A program made the translations under genes and the position numbers. Positions 35,311 through 44,123 of a stretch of DNA of 64,000 nt are shown piece after piece (positions within the stretch are counted from its first letter, which is position 1; each line of letters starts with the position of its first letter). Location of the stretch: the NCBI GenBank assembly GCA_040882505.1, contig JBBEBE010000012.1, positions 4,233 to 68,232 on the forward strand, read 5' to 3'. The notes beneath the pieces are model-generated. The model was not told the origin of the DNA. It did not search any database and worked only from the letters and a program-made list of their open reading frames with translations. This DNA comes from JBBEBE01 sp040882505 (lineage in GTDB: Bacteria; Bacteroidota; Rhodothermia; Balneolales; Balneolaceae).

Positions 35311-36794
35311 GTGATCATCGGGAAGAAAAAGCTCTACGGGAATTCAAGCAAACGTTGGTACATCTACTGGGTCTGATTCGCGGATCCAGTCAGGCTCAAA
35401 CTGCCTGGATTTGTTGGGTGAATCATGAACGAAAACAGTTTGTTGTAGAGGCGAGTCAAACACGTCGTACAGAAGTGATGTTCCCGGATCGGATTCCTTT
35501 CCAAAATTCGTTTCTGCAGGAGTGCAAGGATTTGACGGACCCTCTTCGAATGGAGGTTGGGGTGGATCTGGATCCCATTCAACTTCATCACCACCCCGAT
35601 CCGGCCGATTTGGCAGAGATTTGGATTGTTCCGTTCATTAATAACGGAGAAACGGTGGCATTGACGGTACTGGAATTTGTTGAACCTGTAGATCGAGATC
35701 GACTGGAGGCAGGCATCACCTCCTACACGAGGGCATTTGGAGGGATTCTGCACACCTGGCTCGAACTGATGGATCTGCATCGGGATCAACAGGGGTGGAC
35801 GGAGTATGACGAGCAGGTTCAGCAGCTTTCTCCTCGAATGCATCGTGCAGAATTGTTGGTTGCCACAGCAGAGAAGATGCAGAAACTTCTACCTACCGGT
35901 GGGGTAACCCTTGTTACAAAAGGGACGGGGGTATGGTTGACATCATTCAATACTTCGACAGGAAAGGGGGTGCCACTGTTGGGTACGGTTTTGGATGAGA
36001 AGTCACTTGCATATGACGCGCTTCAATCTGGTTCTCCTTCGTTCTCTATTCATTTTAACCAGAATCCGTGTCGAGTGGCGACTTCCGAGGAGGGTACCGA
36101 GGGAGCGACACTTGCGATACCACTTCTGCTGAATGATCATCGTCAAGCTGTTTTGTTGGCATACGACCGTAATCCACTCTCGTTTACGGAATCCCTGAAG
36201 CACAAATTCATCAACTTGGTACGAATAGCAGGACTCTCCATGCAGGCTTGGCTGGATCGAGAAGATCTCGGAATGGATCAATTTTCGTCCGGGAATGGAG
36301 CCGTGCTGCCGGATCTTTGGGAACGAACGCTGGATCGTGAGTTGGGACAATCAAACGAAGAGGTGTATAGTTGGTTCGGACTTCTGGCAATTGACAATAT
36401 TCAAGAGATCCGGACGACCCACAGACTTGAAAGTCTGAGGCGAATGCAGTCACTCCTTGTCGGAAGCCTTTCTCCTCACCGGTTTGACCGGAATGGGATC
36501 ATTGGATTTCATAGTGACTATGTCTACGCTTTTTTAGTGCAAGATCGTGACCCGGAAGCGATTGAATCGTGGCTACAGTCTGTCGAGAAGATGGTAAAAG
36601 AACCGGTCCGAATTTCGGCTGAAGAGTCTGTACAGCTTCATCTTAAAGCAGGATTTACATCCCTGCATACAGATCAAAAAAGAGATCGGCACCGGATGGT
36701 ACAAGATGTCAAACGGGCGCTGTCAGATGCGACTCGATCCGGAGTTATGGCCGTTGAATCTGGTGCGGCCGGAACGCAAGAGGTCGAGCATTGA
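35307..36794 (+). CDS. probable tandem-GAF protein with degenerate GGDEF-like domain
   Basis: A 495-aa cytoplasmic protein with no close match that I recognise. Residues ~10-150 and ~175-315 look like two GAF-type sensor domains (patterns such as IWIVPFINNGETVALTVLEF and LAIPLLLNDHRQAVLLAYD). The rest resembles a diguanylate-cyclase fold: GLLAIDNIQEI at strand 1, GFHSDYVYAFLV where GGDEF should be, LKAGFTSL, and VKRALSDATRSG at the end. The GG[D/E]EF and metal residues are missing, so it should not make c-di-GMP. Overlaps pepF by 4 nt. Likely a signalling or regulatory protein; domain calls are by eye. Confidence 0.6.
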   Translation: MSDHREEKALREFKQTLVHLLGLIRGSSQAQTAWICWVNHERKQFVVEASQTRRTEVMFPDRIPFQNSFLQECKDLTDPLRMEVGVDLDPIQLHHHPDPADLAEIWIVPFINNGETVALTVLEFVEPVDRDRLEAGITSYTRAFGGILHTWLELMDLHRDQQGWTEYDEQVQQLSPRMHRAELLVATAEKMQKLLPTGGVTLVTKGTGVWLTSFNTSTGKGVPLLGTVLDEKSLAYDALQSGSPSFSIHFNQNPCRVATSEEGTEGATLAIPLLLNDHRQAVLLAYDRNPLSFTESLKHKFINLVRIAGLSMQAWLDREDLGMDQFSSGNGAVLPDLWERTLDRELGQSNEEVYSWFGLLAIDNIQEIRTTHRLESLRRMQSLLVGSLSPHRFDRNGIIGFHSDYVYAFLVQDRDPEAIESWLQSVEKMVKEPVRISAEESVQLHLKAGFTSLHTDQKRDRHRMVQDVKRALSDATRSGVMAVESGAAGTQEVEH

Positions 36795-37000
36795 GTGTAG
36801 TTCAAGGGTGCAACCGGGTAGATATTTTTGTAACTTTCCGGAATGTGGGTCGAATACCGGGAAGATGTCGTGCAATCCGTCGATCACACAGTCGCAACAA
36901 ATTCGAAAGAGCATTCGTTAGTGAGCTCCCGGCGTTCGACTGACCGGATCCTATTTTGATCCGATACGCTCGTCAATGATAATTAAAACCATCTACGGTC

Positions 37001-37855
37001 TTGGCTAAAAGTTCAGGAATATCAACCAGAGAGTCAGAGTCACTCGATCGCTATCTACAGGAGATCGGCAAGGAGAAACTGATTACACCGGACGACGAAG
37101 TCCGACTGGCCAAGGAGATCCAGAAGGGATCGCAGAGAGCCCTCGAGGATTTGACAAAGGCGAATCTTCGTTTTGTTGTTTCCGTCGCCAAACAGTATCA
37201 GAATCAAGGTCTCTCTTTGGGAGATTTGATCAACGAGGGGAATCTGGGACTCATCAAAGCTGCCAAACGATTTGATGAGACGAGGGGTTTCAAATTTATT
37301 TCATATGCCGTCTGGTGGATTCGCCAGTCAATTTTGCAGGCACTTGCCGAGCAAAGTCGCATCGTCCGACTTCCGTTGAATCGGGTTGGAGCATTAAACA
37401 AAATTGGCAAGGAGCTGTCCAAGTTGGAGCAGGAGTACGAGCGCGTACCTTCTGCTGCCGAATTGGCCGAGAGCCTGGACATGACGGTTTCGGAAGTGGC
37501 CGATACGCTCAAAATTTCCGGTCGACACCTCTCCGTGGATGCCCCATTTGCCCAAGGTGAAGACAATCGTTTGTTGGACGTGTTGGAGAACGAAGAGATT
37601 CCCGATCCTGACAACGATTTGATGGGCGAGTCACTCAAGGTGGAGATCGAGCGAGCACTTTCCAAGCTGACCAAACGGGAAGCAGAAGTCATTCGACTCT
37701 ATTTCGGGATCGGACGGGAACATTCCCTGACGCTCGAAGAGATTGGAGAGAGATTTGACCTTACACGAGAGCGGGTTCGACAGATCAAGGAGAAGGCGCT
37801 TCGCAAACTTCGACACCATAATCGTAGCGCAGCTTTGAGAGCCTATCTCGGCTAA
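37001..37855 (+). CDS. rpoD: RNA polymerase primary sigma factor (Bacteroidetes sigma-A type)
   Basis: A 284-aa sigma-70 family protein without region 1.1, like the primary sigma of Bacteroidetes. Region 1.2 is LDRYLQEIGKEKLITPDDE. Region 2 is NLRFVVSVAKQYQNQGLSLGDLINEGNLGLIKAAKRFD with YAVWWIRQSILQAL, region 3 is RLPLNRVGALNKI, and region 4 has the helix-turn-helix SLTLEEIGERFDLTRERVRQIKEKALRKLRH (shown in parts: LINEGNLGLIKAAKRFD, YAVWWIRQSILQAL, LTRERVRQIKEKALRKL). The only in-frame start near the conserved N-terminus is TTG 37001; an in-frame stop lies 21 bases upstream. TTG may limit its translation. Confidence 0.94.
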   Translation: MAKSSGISTRESESLDRYLQEIGKEKLITPDDEVRLAKEIQKGSQRALEDLTKANLRFVVSVAKQYQNQGLSLGDLINEGNLGLIKAAKRFDETRGFKFISYAVWWIRQSILQALAEQSRIVRLPLNRVGALNKIGKELSKLEQEYERVPSAAELAESLDMTVSEVADTLKISGRHLSVDAPFAQGEDNRLLDVLENEEIPDPDNDLMGESLKVEIERALSKLTKREAEVIRLYFGIGREHSLTLEEIGERFDLTRERVRQIKEKALRKLRHHNRSAALRAYLG

Positions 37856-37874
37856 TTTATAGTGGAAACCGAGT

Positions 37875-38894
37875 ATGATGAAGGCCGGTACAATCCTGTT
37901 GCTTCTATTGTGGATTCCGCTGGAAGGTTCTGTCGCGCAGTCACACGACCGTTTTTTGGTTGTGATTGATCCAGGTCACGGAGGAACCGCAGAGACGGAC
38001 TCTTACCGAGTAGGGCCAAGTGGAGAACGAGAGGAGTGGGTCAATCTTCGTGTTTCCCGGGAGCTGAAGACGATGCTGGAGTCGGAAGGAGTCGACGTTC
38101 GACTTACCAGAGTTGGAGATGTCGCAGTACCACTCAGGGACCGTGCGATCCTGGCTGTCAATGAAAAGGCAGACCTTTTTATTTCCATTCATCACAATGC
38201 AACGGCCGATCCGAACGTCAATTTTCCAATCGTTTACTATCACGGTTCGTCCAGAGAAAATCCAGAAAGTGTACGTTTCGGTACGGCTGTAATCTGTGAG
38301 TTGCAGCAGGCGCTGTACGATGACCAAACCGCCATGAGCCTTGTGTCGGACAAGACCATTTTTCCGGGTTCAGGGACCGCCGTTCTTCGACACAGTCAGG
38401 GAATTCCCGGGATCATTGCCGAAGCCTCGTTTTTTACCCATCCTCCAGAAGAGCAACGTCTCAAGGATCCGGACTATAACCGGGCAGAGGCCCGTGCGTA
38501 TACCCGTGCAATCGTGGCCTACCGCGATTGGAAAGTTCGGGAAGCGTTGATCCGGGGCGATCCGGAGTTGGAAGAGATCCCTCCCTTCCGGGTGTTTCAA
38601 GAGGCAGAAAGAATGCGGCCGGAAGCTCGAGAGTGGCGACAACAGTTTGAGACGGGGGTCGAACTCTACGAGAAGGGGGAATGGTCGGCTGCACTGGAAC
38701 AGTTGACGATGTCTGCACGGGCCTTCCCGGATTCACCTGTTGCACGAGACGCCCACCTCTACCGGGCTCGGGTGCTTCAGGAATTGGACAGGCCGGAGGA
38801 AGCAGAGATGGAATTTCGACGAGCCCGTGAGTACTATACGGATCTGTCCGGTGCATGTCGGGAACCTTTTTCTGGAACCTTTGGTATAAAGTAA
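37875..38894 (+). CDS. N-acetylmuramoyl-L-alanine amidase (Amidase_3) with C-terminal TPR-like region
   Basis: A 339-aa exported peptidoglycan hydrolase. Residues 1-21 are a signal peptide (hydrophobic LLLLLWIPLEG, cleavage near VAQS). The Amidase_3 domain (~28-215) has the zinc histidine in VVIDPGHGG, the glutamate in EEWVNLRVS, SIHHNA and the catalytic glutamate in GIIAEASFFTHP. Residues ~235-330 look like one or two TPR units (ELYEKGEWSAALEQLTMSARAFP) that may bind partners. 19 bp after the sigma gene. Confidence 0.92.
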   Translation: MMKAGTILLLLLWIPLEGSVAQSHDRFLVVIDPGHGGTAETDSYRVGPSGEREEWVNLRVSRELKTMLESEGVDVRLTRVGDVAVPLRDRAILAVNEKADLFISIHHNATADPNVNFPIVYYHGSSRENPESVRFGTAVICELQQALYDDQTAMSLVSDKTIFPGSGTAVLRHSQGIPGIIAEASFFTHPPEEQRLKDPDYNRAEARAYTRAIVAYRDWKVREALIRGDPELEEIPPFRVFQEAERMRPEAREWRQQFETGVELYEKGEWSAALEQLTMSARAFPDSPVARDAHLYRARVLQELDRPEEAEMEFRRAREYYTDLSGACREPFSGTFGIK

Positions 38895-38985
38895 ACAGAG
38901 GGGAGACGTTCAGGCCACTTGTAGCGAATAGGTCTTGTTTCGCGTACAAGGTGCGAAACCCCACCAACAGAGAGGAGGTAGTGCC

Positions 38986-40140
38986 ATGGAAAGACATATC
39001 TGGAGCTACGGTATCGGAGCCATACTGCTTTCATCCCTTCTGACCGGATGTTACACCCAGGTACAGACGATTGAACGTGAACGTGTCGTCTATCTGCCCC
39101 AGGATCGGGAGCAAACCAAGGCAGTCCAGCAAGAGCAGGCACTTGATTCACGAGTACAAGCCGGTCATCTTGAAGAGGATCCAAATTACCTCTACCCGTA
39201 CGAAGATGGTCACGAGGATGGATATGAAGATGGGTGGGTCGATGCGGAATCCTACTATTTTATCGATTATGAAGCTCGAAACTGGTATGACCGGCACGCT
39301 GTTTATGGTGTTCGTCCGGTCCATGTGACTCAGATCTATCATGTAGACCCGTATGGCCCCGGTTACTGGGGTCGACCTTGGATGGGATATCGGCCATGGC
39401 CGAATCGTGGATTCTTTCATCTGAATCTCGCATTTGGTAGCGGGTACCACGTACGTGATCCTTGGTATGGCTGGCACTCCTGGTATGACTACGGAGGCAT
39501 GTATGGATATACCCGATATCCGTTTGGGTACGGAGGATGGACAGACAGCTACTGGTCAGGATTTCATCACGGGTACGGATTCGGTATAAGTACAGGTGTT
39601 TGGTCCGGCCCCGCCCGGGATTATGCGGTTCGTACGTCCGGACTGAACAGCACGACAACGGTGCGTTCTCAACGAACACGCGGATCCGGAACCTCTCCGC
39701 AGCTTCAGGGTCGACCCACCCAAATGCGCGGAAGTGCCGGGTCGACTCGAACGGTTCGGAGTCGGACGACTGCACGACCAACAACGGATACGACGACCAA
39801 CCGTTCCGAGATTCGTACTCCGCAGAGAGTGGAACGGCGAACACGTGCCACACCTTCCGTGTCTCGATCCACGTCAGGAAGCATTCGGAGCGAATCTTCG
39901 ACACGACAGAGGGTTCGGACACCACGTACTCGTCAAATCCGTCAGGAGGGGACTCTTCAATACCGTCCGTCTTCCAATGGGTCCGGTGCCGTCCGATCAA
40001 CGACCCCGAACCGGAGACGACAACCGCCAGCGGTCCAGCGATCCACGCCACAAAACCGCTCAAACGCTGCGCAGTCTTCAGGAAACAGACAATCTTCCAG
40101 TCAACGTTCATCTGATTCCTCGTCTGGCCGAAGCCGTTGA
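38986..40140 (+). CDS. lipoprotein with Tyr/Gly/Trp-rich and Arg/Ser/Thr-rich low-complexity regions
   Basis: About 384 aa. The N-terminus is a lipoprotein signal with lipobox LTGC (residues 19-22). Three low-complexity zones follow: acidic repeats YEDGHEDGYEDGW (~70-85), a Tyr/Gly/Trp/His/Pro-rich stretch with repeats such as PGYWGRPW and YGGMYGYTRYPFGYGGW (~105-205), and a strongly basic Arg/Ser/Thr-rich tail (~220-384) full of RS/RT/QR pairs. ATG 38986 follows AGAGGAGG. The family is not recognised. It is probably anchored in the outer or inner membrane facing the periplasm or surface. The basic tail could bind polyanions; that is inference. Confidence 0.82.
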   Translation: MERHIWSYGIGAILLSSLLTGCYTQVQTIERERVVYLPQDREQTKAVQQEQALDSRVQAGHLEEDPNYLYPYEDGHEDGYEDGWVDAESYYFIDYEARNWYDRHAVYGVRPVHVTQIYHVDPYGPGYWGRPWMGYRPWPNRGFFHLNLAFGSGYHVRDPWYGWHSWYDYGGMYGYTRYPFGYGGWTDSYWSGFHHGYGFGISTGVWSGPARDYAVRTSGLNSTTTVRSQRTRGSGTSPQLQGRPTQMRGSAGSTRTVRSRTTARPTTDTTTNRSEIRTPQRVERRTRATPSVSRSTSGSIRSESSTRQRVRTPRTRQIRQEGTLQYRPSSNGSGAVRSTTPNRRRQPPAVQRSTPQNRSNAAQSSGNRQSSSQRSSDSSSGRSR

Positions 40141-40261
40141 GAGAACACGTCCTGGACCTTGCAATATGAACGGATCTCGCCAAGAGAGTAATGAAGGTTG
40201 TCTACTATCTCTCAATGCCGAGACTGTATCCCACGTAGAGAATCACGATCCGGAGAAGGAT

Positions 40262-41815
40262 ATGAATCGCCAATTCATACTGTTTGCGTTACTGTTCACA
40301 TTCGTCGGAATGAATGTCTCTGTCGTCGCTCAAGAAGCGAATGACCCCTGGAGCCAAAGTTATCAAGCGGTTCAGTTTTCCGATCCCCTTGTTTCGCACG
40401 ATCCGATTACACGGGTGATGCCGGCCGTTGCATACCGCTCCGGGATTGGCGGGTATTTGGAGAATCCGGCATCGATGGCACTCTTCGATGAGAGTATGGG
40501 TTCATTTGGTCTGGTTCACCGATCGGTCAATGAATCGGCAAACTTTCTAGGGACCAACTCTTCACTTCAGGATCGTCAGACAGGGATATCCAATCTTGGA
40601 TTTGTCTATCGGGTACCGACCGTTCAAGGGAGTCTCGTTTGGGGGGCAGGGTACAGCCAGCACAGCTACTATAATCGTACCTTGCCTGTTAGTGGATTCA
40701 ATGAGCGTTCAAGTATTACCGACCAATTCAAGGTCCCGGGCAATGAGTATACCGAGACAGCCTTCTCTGCGTATGCAATTGATTACGGCGATACGGTCAA
40801 TGATTGGGACGAATCCATCTTTCGGGTTGGATTCAACGATGCCGGAACCTATTTGGGAATCGATCAAGAATCGGAGTTCAAAGAGAGAGGGATGGCCGGC
40901 GACTATTCAGTGTTCATGGCCACTGAATTTCTGGAGAACTTCATGGTGGGACTGTCCGTTGGCGTCACTTCTGGTCGACATACCTATCGACGAACACATC
41001 TGGAGGTGGATCGTCAGGAGCAATACTCCGGAACCGTCGTCGATTCGGACGAAGATGATCAACCCGATACAGATATCCACTCCATCCTGTTGGATGACGA
41101 GGTGCGAAGTGAGTTTTTTGCGTTGGCGGTGAATGCAGGGGTTCTCTACCAAATTCATCCACACCTTCAGCTTGGTGCCGCCTACACGCTCCCCTCCAGA
41201 CTCACGGTCGAAGAGGAATTTGATGGACAAATTTCTTCTACATTCGACAATGGAGGAGGATTTGAAGGAGATCTGCAGACGCAATTCGAATACGGAGTGC
41301 GCTCACCCGGGCGCGTGGCATTGGGGTTGGCGCTCACAAATGTGGGGCCGATTTCTGTTTCGTTGGCTGCCGATCGTCGGGACTACGGAAAGACAGAGAT
41401 CTCGTTTGACTCGGATCTTTTTGAACAGGAACGCGATGAGAATCAGTACATCGCACAAATGTATCGTTCTGTTTGGAATCTGCGAGGGGGCGTAGAACTA
41501 TCGCCGGGGGATGGATGGAATCTACGTGCCGGGTACGGAGTTCGACCTTCGCGTTTTGCAATGGGTGGAGCGACCCGAAACGAGATCTCTTTCGGCATCG
41601 GATTCGGTGTGATGGATGGTGGACGATTGGAGCTGGCGGCTCAAACGACTCGATGGAGTGGAGAAGAGCGAGTCGTCTACGAATATGGAGAATATGACTA
41701 TAGCGTACTTCCGGATGCTCCACCCATCTCCACCATGCGACAAGAACGTGCAATGATGGACGGAAATCTCTGGCAATTCATGGCAACATTTCAGATCTCC
41801 ATGTCGGACTGGTAG
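40262..41815 (+). CDS. outer-membrane beta-barrel protein, OmpP1/FadL-like
   Basis: About 517 aa with a signal peptide (FILFALLFTFVGMNVSVVAQ, residues 4-23). The mature N-terminus contains the FadL-like plug region YLENPASMALFDESMG. The rest is alternating polar/hydrophobic beta-strand sequence with acidic loops (VVDSDEDDQPDTD) and ends in aromatic MATFQISMSDW, a plausible terminal barrel strand. FadL-type proteins import hydrophobic compounds. ATG 40262 is chosen by the signal peptide; the frame is open upstream to 39734 but that part is antisense-like overlap of the lipoprotein gene. The match to FadL is moderate. Confidence 0.8.
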   Translation: MNRQFILFALLFTFVGMNVSVVAQEANDPWSQSYQAVQFSDPLVSHDPITRVMPAVAYRSGIGGYLENPASMALFDESMGSFGLVHRSVNESANFLGTNSSLQDRQTGISNLGFVYRVPTVQGSLVWGAGYSQHSYYNRTLPVSGFNERSSITDQFKVPGNEYTETAFSAYAIDYGDTVNDWDESIFRVGFNDAGTYLGIDQESEFKERGMAGDYSVFMATEFLENFMVGLSVGVTSGRHTYRRTHLEVDRQEQYSGTVVDSDEDDQPDTDIHSILLDDEVRSEFFALAVNAGVLYQIHPHLQLGAAYTLPSRLTVEEEFDGQISSTFDNGGGFEGDLQTQFEYGVRSPGRVALGLALTNVGPISVSLAADRRDYGKTEISFDSDLFEQERDENQYIAQMYRSVWNLRGGVELSPGDGWNLRAGYGVRPSRFAMGGATRNEISFGIGFGVMDGGRLELAAQTTRWSGEERVVYEYGEYDYSVLPDAPPISTMRQERAMMDGNLWQFMATFQISMSDW

Positions 41816-41868
41816 TCCGGATACCTCTTGAAGGGTGACCGAACCGGACCTGTGAAGCATCCTCTGCG

Positions 41869-42528
41869 TTACTGCAACATGTAGGTCACAGATACCGAAG
41901 CAGTAACCGGGACGGATGCATCGAAATCCATCATGGATGAGGTGTCCATCTGAAGGGCCTCCATGCGGTAGATCGGTCCGCCCCCCCCGTTGGTACTGTG
42001 CTGAATCTTGTGAATCTGACCAAGGTTTCGTCCAACTGTTTCCGCGATAACCCGAGCCTTCGCTTCGGCTTGTTTCAAGGCCTGGCGAAGCGCCTCGTCT
42101 TGAGCTTCTTCTACTCCATCAGCGAGGAAGGACGCCTGAAACTGCTCAAACTGATGTTCGGCCAGAACCATTTGAATCTCTTCGAACTGGTCGATGGAGG
42201 GGATTCGAAGCTGAACCTGCTGTCGGGTCTGGAATTGACGATCTTCTCGGTTATTTCGTTGCTGCAGGGTAATGGGCTCGAATGAAAGCAGCTCATCTGA
42301 AAGTTCCTGTTTACGAATCAGATCTGCAAGAAACGCTTCTTGTCGTTTGTGTTGCTGAAAGGCACGTGCAGGTGTTTCATCCGTCGCAGTGATGGTAATG
42401 AGGAATCGAACCTGATCGGCAGGAATCCGAATTTCTGCAGAACTGTCGACATGCAGTTGATCCTGAGCCTGCAGGACAGGTACGAACAAGAAAATCAGAA
42501 CCAAGAAATGAAAGGTTGTACATCGCAT
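41869..42528 (-). CDS. SIMPL-domain (DUF541) exported protein
   Basis: About 219 aa. There is an N-terminal signal peptide (TTFHFLVLIFLFVPVLQAQ) and a SIMPL domain: AEIRIPADQVRFLITITATDETPARAFQ, a central ALKQAEAKARVIAETVGRNLGQI segment, and the end ASVPVTASVSVTYML. Members are periplasmic or outer-membrane associated with no firm biochemical role. Start is ATG 42528, six bases after GGAGAG. It converges on the FadL-like gene. Confidence 0.88.
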   Translation of the reverse strand: MRCTTFHFLVLIFLFVPVLQAQDQLHVDSSAEIRIPADQVRFLITITATDETPARAFQQHKRQEAFLADLIRKQELSDELLSFEPITLQQRNNREDRQFQTRQQVQLRIPSIDQFEEIQMVLAEHQFEQFQASFLADGVEEAQDEALRQALKQAEAKARVIAETVGRNLGQIHKIQHSTNGGGGPIYRMEALQMDTSSMMDFDASVPVTASVSVTYMLQ

Positions 42529-42608
42529 GAACATCTCTCCGTGAGTTTCCATTGCTGTCTGCGCCGTTTATACGGGTAGTGAAGGAATAACGCTACACAT
42601 TCGTACAA

Positions 42609-42920
42609 TCAAATATCGACTCGGTAATCGACATAGAACCGTTTTTCGGCAACCGACTCAATGAATTTTACGGCCTTTTTATGATGAGGACTTCGACTGT
42701 AGAGCATCATATCCTCTTCGTTGTTGAAATCACAAATCAAGACGACATCCAGTGCATCTTTTGAGTCGGGGGTAATCTGAATACCCACCTCGACATTTCG
42801 GATCTCGTCAATACTGATTTTAAGACCCTCAAGGATCAGTTTAAGCTTCTCGGCATTCTTCTCTTTGGTCGCTCCTGCGGCTTCCTCTTTCAATCTCCAC
42901 ATAACAATATGGCGTATCAT
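42609..42920 (-). CDS. Dabb-family (stress-responsive alpha/beta barrel) protein
   Basis: About 103 aa, dimeric ferredoxin-like fold. It has the Dabb signature at the N-terminus, MIRHIVMWRLKEEA, and DVVLICDFNNEEDMMLYSRSPHHKKAV in the second half with the usual Y-x-x-H-P-x-H pattern altered to YSRSPHHK. Function in bacteria is generally unknown. ATG 42920 directly precedes the conserved first strand; an upstream ATG at 42938 would add six residues. Confidence 0.88.
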   Translation of the reverse strand: MIRHIVMWRLKEEAAGATKEKNAEKLKLILEGLKISIDEIRNVEVGIQITPDSKDALDVVLICDFNNEEDMMLYSRSPHHKKAVKFIESVAEKRFYVDYRVDI

Positions 42921-43110
42921 TTTCGCCTCGCAATTCAATTTCGGTTAATCGTGCAACGTACCGGATGTTCAGCTGAGCATTCGGAACCGCAAACCGGGAC
43001 CAAAAGCTTCGACTCCCTTCAGATGTGGTTCTGATTCCGGGATTCGCGCCGGGGTGGATGGGGGTACTTCCCCGGTCCCTGATTTGATAATAAGCATAAA
43101 AATGGATGGA

Positions 43111-43593
43111 TCAATTCTTTTCCGTATCACGTTGTCTCTCAGTAATCGGAGAGGGTCGAACCCGGATCAAATCGGAATCCGGTGCCGCTTCATTTTCGTC
43201 CAGTTCAATGAAAAATGGCGGATTTCCGGCATGCTCCGGCCGTTCCCGCACAACCAGAAGCGGGTTCGATTTGGGTTGGACGGGCCTCGCTTCCAAGTGA
43301 AGAAACGGAGCATTCACGACATCTTTGAGCGCCTTGAACGGTTTGAATGCTGCCCGATGATGACTTGGAATCTGAAGGGTCTCACCCGTCTGCGGATGTC
43401 GACCCGCACGAGCTTTGTGGAACCGGGACTCCAGCTTGCCGAAACCGGCCAATTGGATGTCATCGCCCGTTGCAAGCGTTTGCTCCACCACGGCAACAAG
43501 TTCGCGCATAAACCGGTCTGCGTCTGTTTGAGTGGTTTCGGCACGTTGAGCCACAGATTGGACCATCTCGTTATAGGTGGTTTTTCGACTCAT
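43111..43593 (-). CDS. HU/IHF-family DNA-binding protein with C-terminal extension
   Basis: A 160-aa protein. Residues 1-~92 are an HU/IHF domain: N-terminal helices with FMRELVAVVEQTLATGD, then IQLAGFGKLESRFHKARAGRHPQTGETLQIPSHHRAAFKP (pieces IQLAGFGKLESR, RAGRHPQTGE, FKPFKALKD), including the DNA-intercalation arm with GRHPQTGE. About 65 residues beyond the domain form a Pro/Glu-rich tail not found in plain HU. It overlaps the upstream HU-like gene by 4 nt, so both are made together, probably as a heterodimer. Confidence 0.88.
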   Translation of the reverse strand: MSRKTTYNEMVQSVAQRAETTQTDADRFMRELVAVVEQTLATGDDIQLAGFGKLESRFHKARAGRHPQTGETLQIPSHHRAAFKPFKALKDVVNAPFLHLEARPVQPKSNPLLVVRERPEHAGNPPFFIELDENEAAPDSDLIRVRPSPITERQRDTEKN

Positions 43594-43880
43594 TTTGTAC
43601 CCTCCTGCTCAAGCAGTGCATCTTTAAGCGATTGAGACGGGCTGAACCGAACGTGAACCTTTGGTGGCAAGAGGAGCATTTGGTCGTGGTGCGGACTGTA
43701 GCGGGTTCGGGTATCCTGAATTTCCGTTCGAAATGTCCCCAAGCCGGGGATCGTGAATGCCTCCTCGCGAGCCAATTGATCCGTCCATTCGGAAGTCACG
43801 GCTTTCAAAAGATGGTGTGTTTCCGACTGTGTCATCTTTAGCCGATGAGCGAGTCGTTCGATGAGTGAGGTCTGTGTCAT
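43590..43880 (-). CDS. HU/IHF-like protein, divergent partner
   Basis: About 96 aa, starting MTQTSLIERLAHRL at ATG 43880. The HU fold is recognised by LLKAVTSEWTDQLAREEAFTIPGLGTFRTE (FTIPGLGTFRTE equals the F-x-L-x-x-F-G-x-F position) and the end VRFSPSQSLKDAL. The intercalating arm lacks the usual RNP motif and reads TRYSPHHDQMLLLPP, so DNA bending may differ. It is upstream of and coupled to the longer HU-like gene. Confidence 0.82.
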   Translation of the reverse strand: MTQTSLIERLAHRLKMTQSETHHLLKAVTSEWTDQLAREEAFTIPGLGTFRTEIQDTRTRYSPHHDQMLLLPPKVHVRFSPSQSLKDALLEQEGTK

Positions 43881-44123
43881 GGATGGGTGTCCTGAATGGC
43901 AGAATTCGGGCCGTGCCCGCCTTGAAGTCAATAAACAAATTTTATGCGTGAAATTGAACGATTTCCCGCGGAAGTACCTTGTATCGGTTGGTGATGGAGA
44001 GAAGATCGGTTCATTGGTTCGATCAAGCAGGTTCCAATGAGGGGTATTATGATTTCAAAAGCCGATCTCGTAACTTTGTCTCCTTTTAAGACAGCAGAAA
44101 TCAGGATCGACGAATTGCACTGT

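Noticed and set aside
39734..40261. Long open extension upstream of the FadL-like gene, in a different frame over the lipoprotein 3' end
   Set aside because: It is a by-product of the Arg/Ser/Thr-rich low-complexity coding of the lipoprotein. The signal peptide at 40262 marks the real start of the barrel protein.
43054..43635. 193-codon plus-strand ORF opposite the HU-like gene
   Set aside because: The minus-strand frame has the HU domain with GRHPQTGE; the plus frame has no meaningful pattern.
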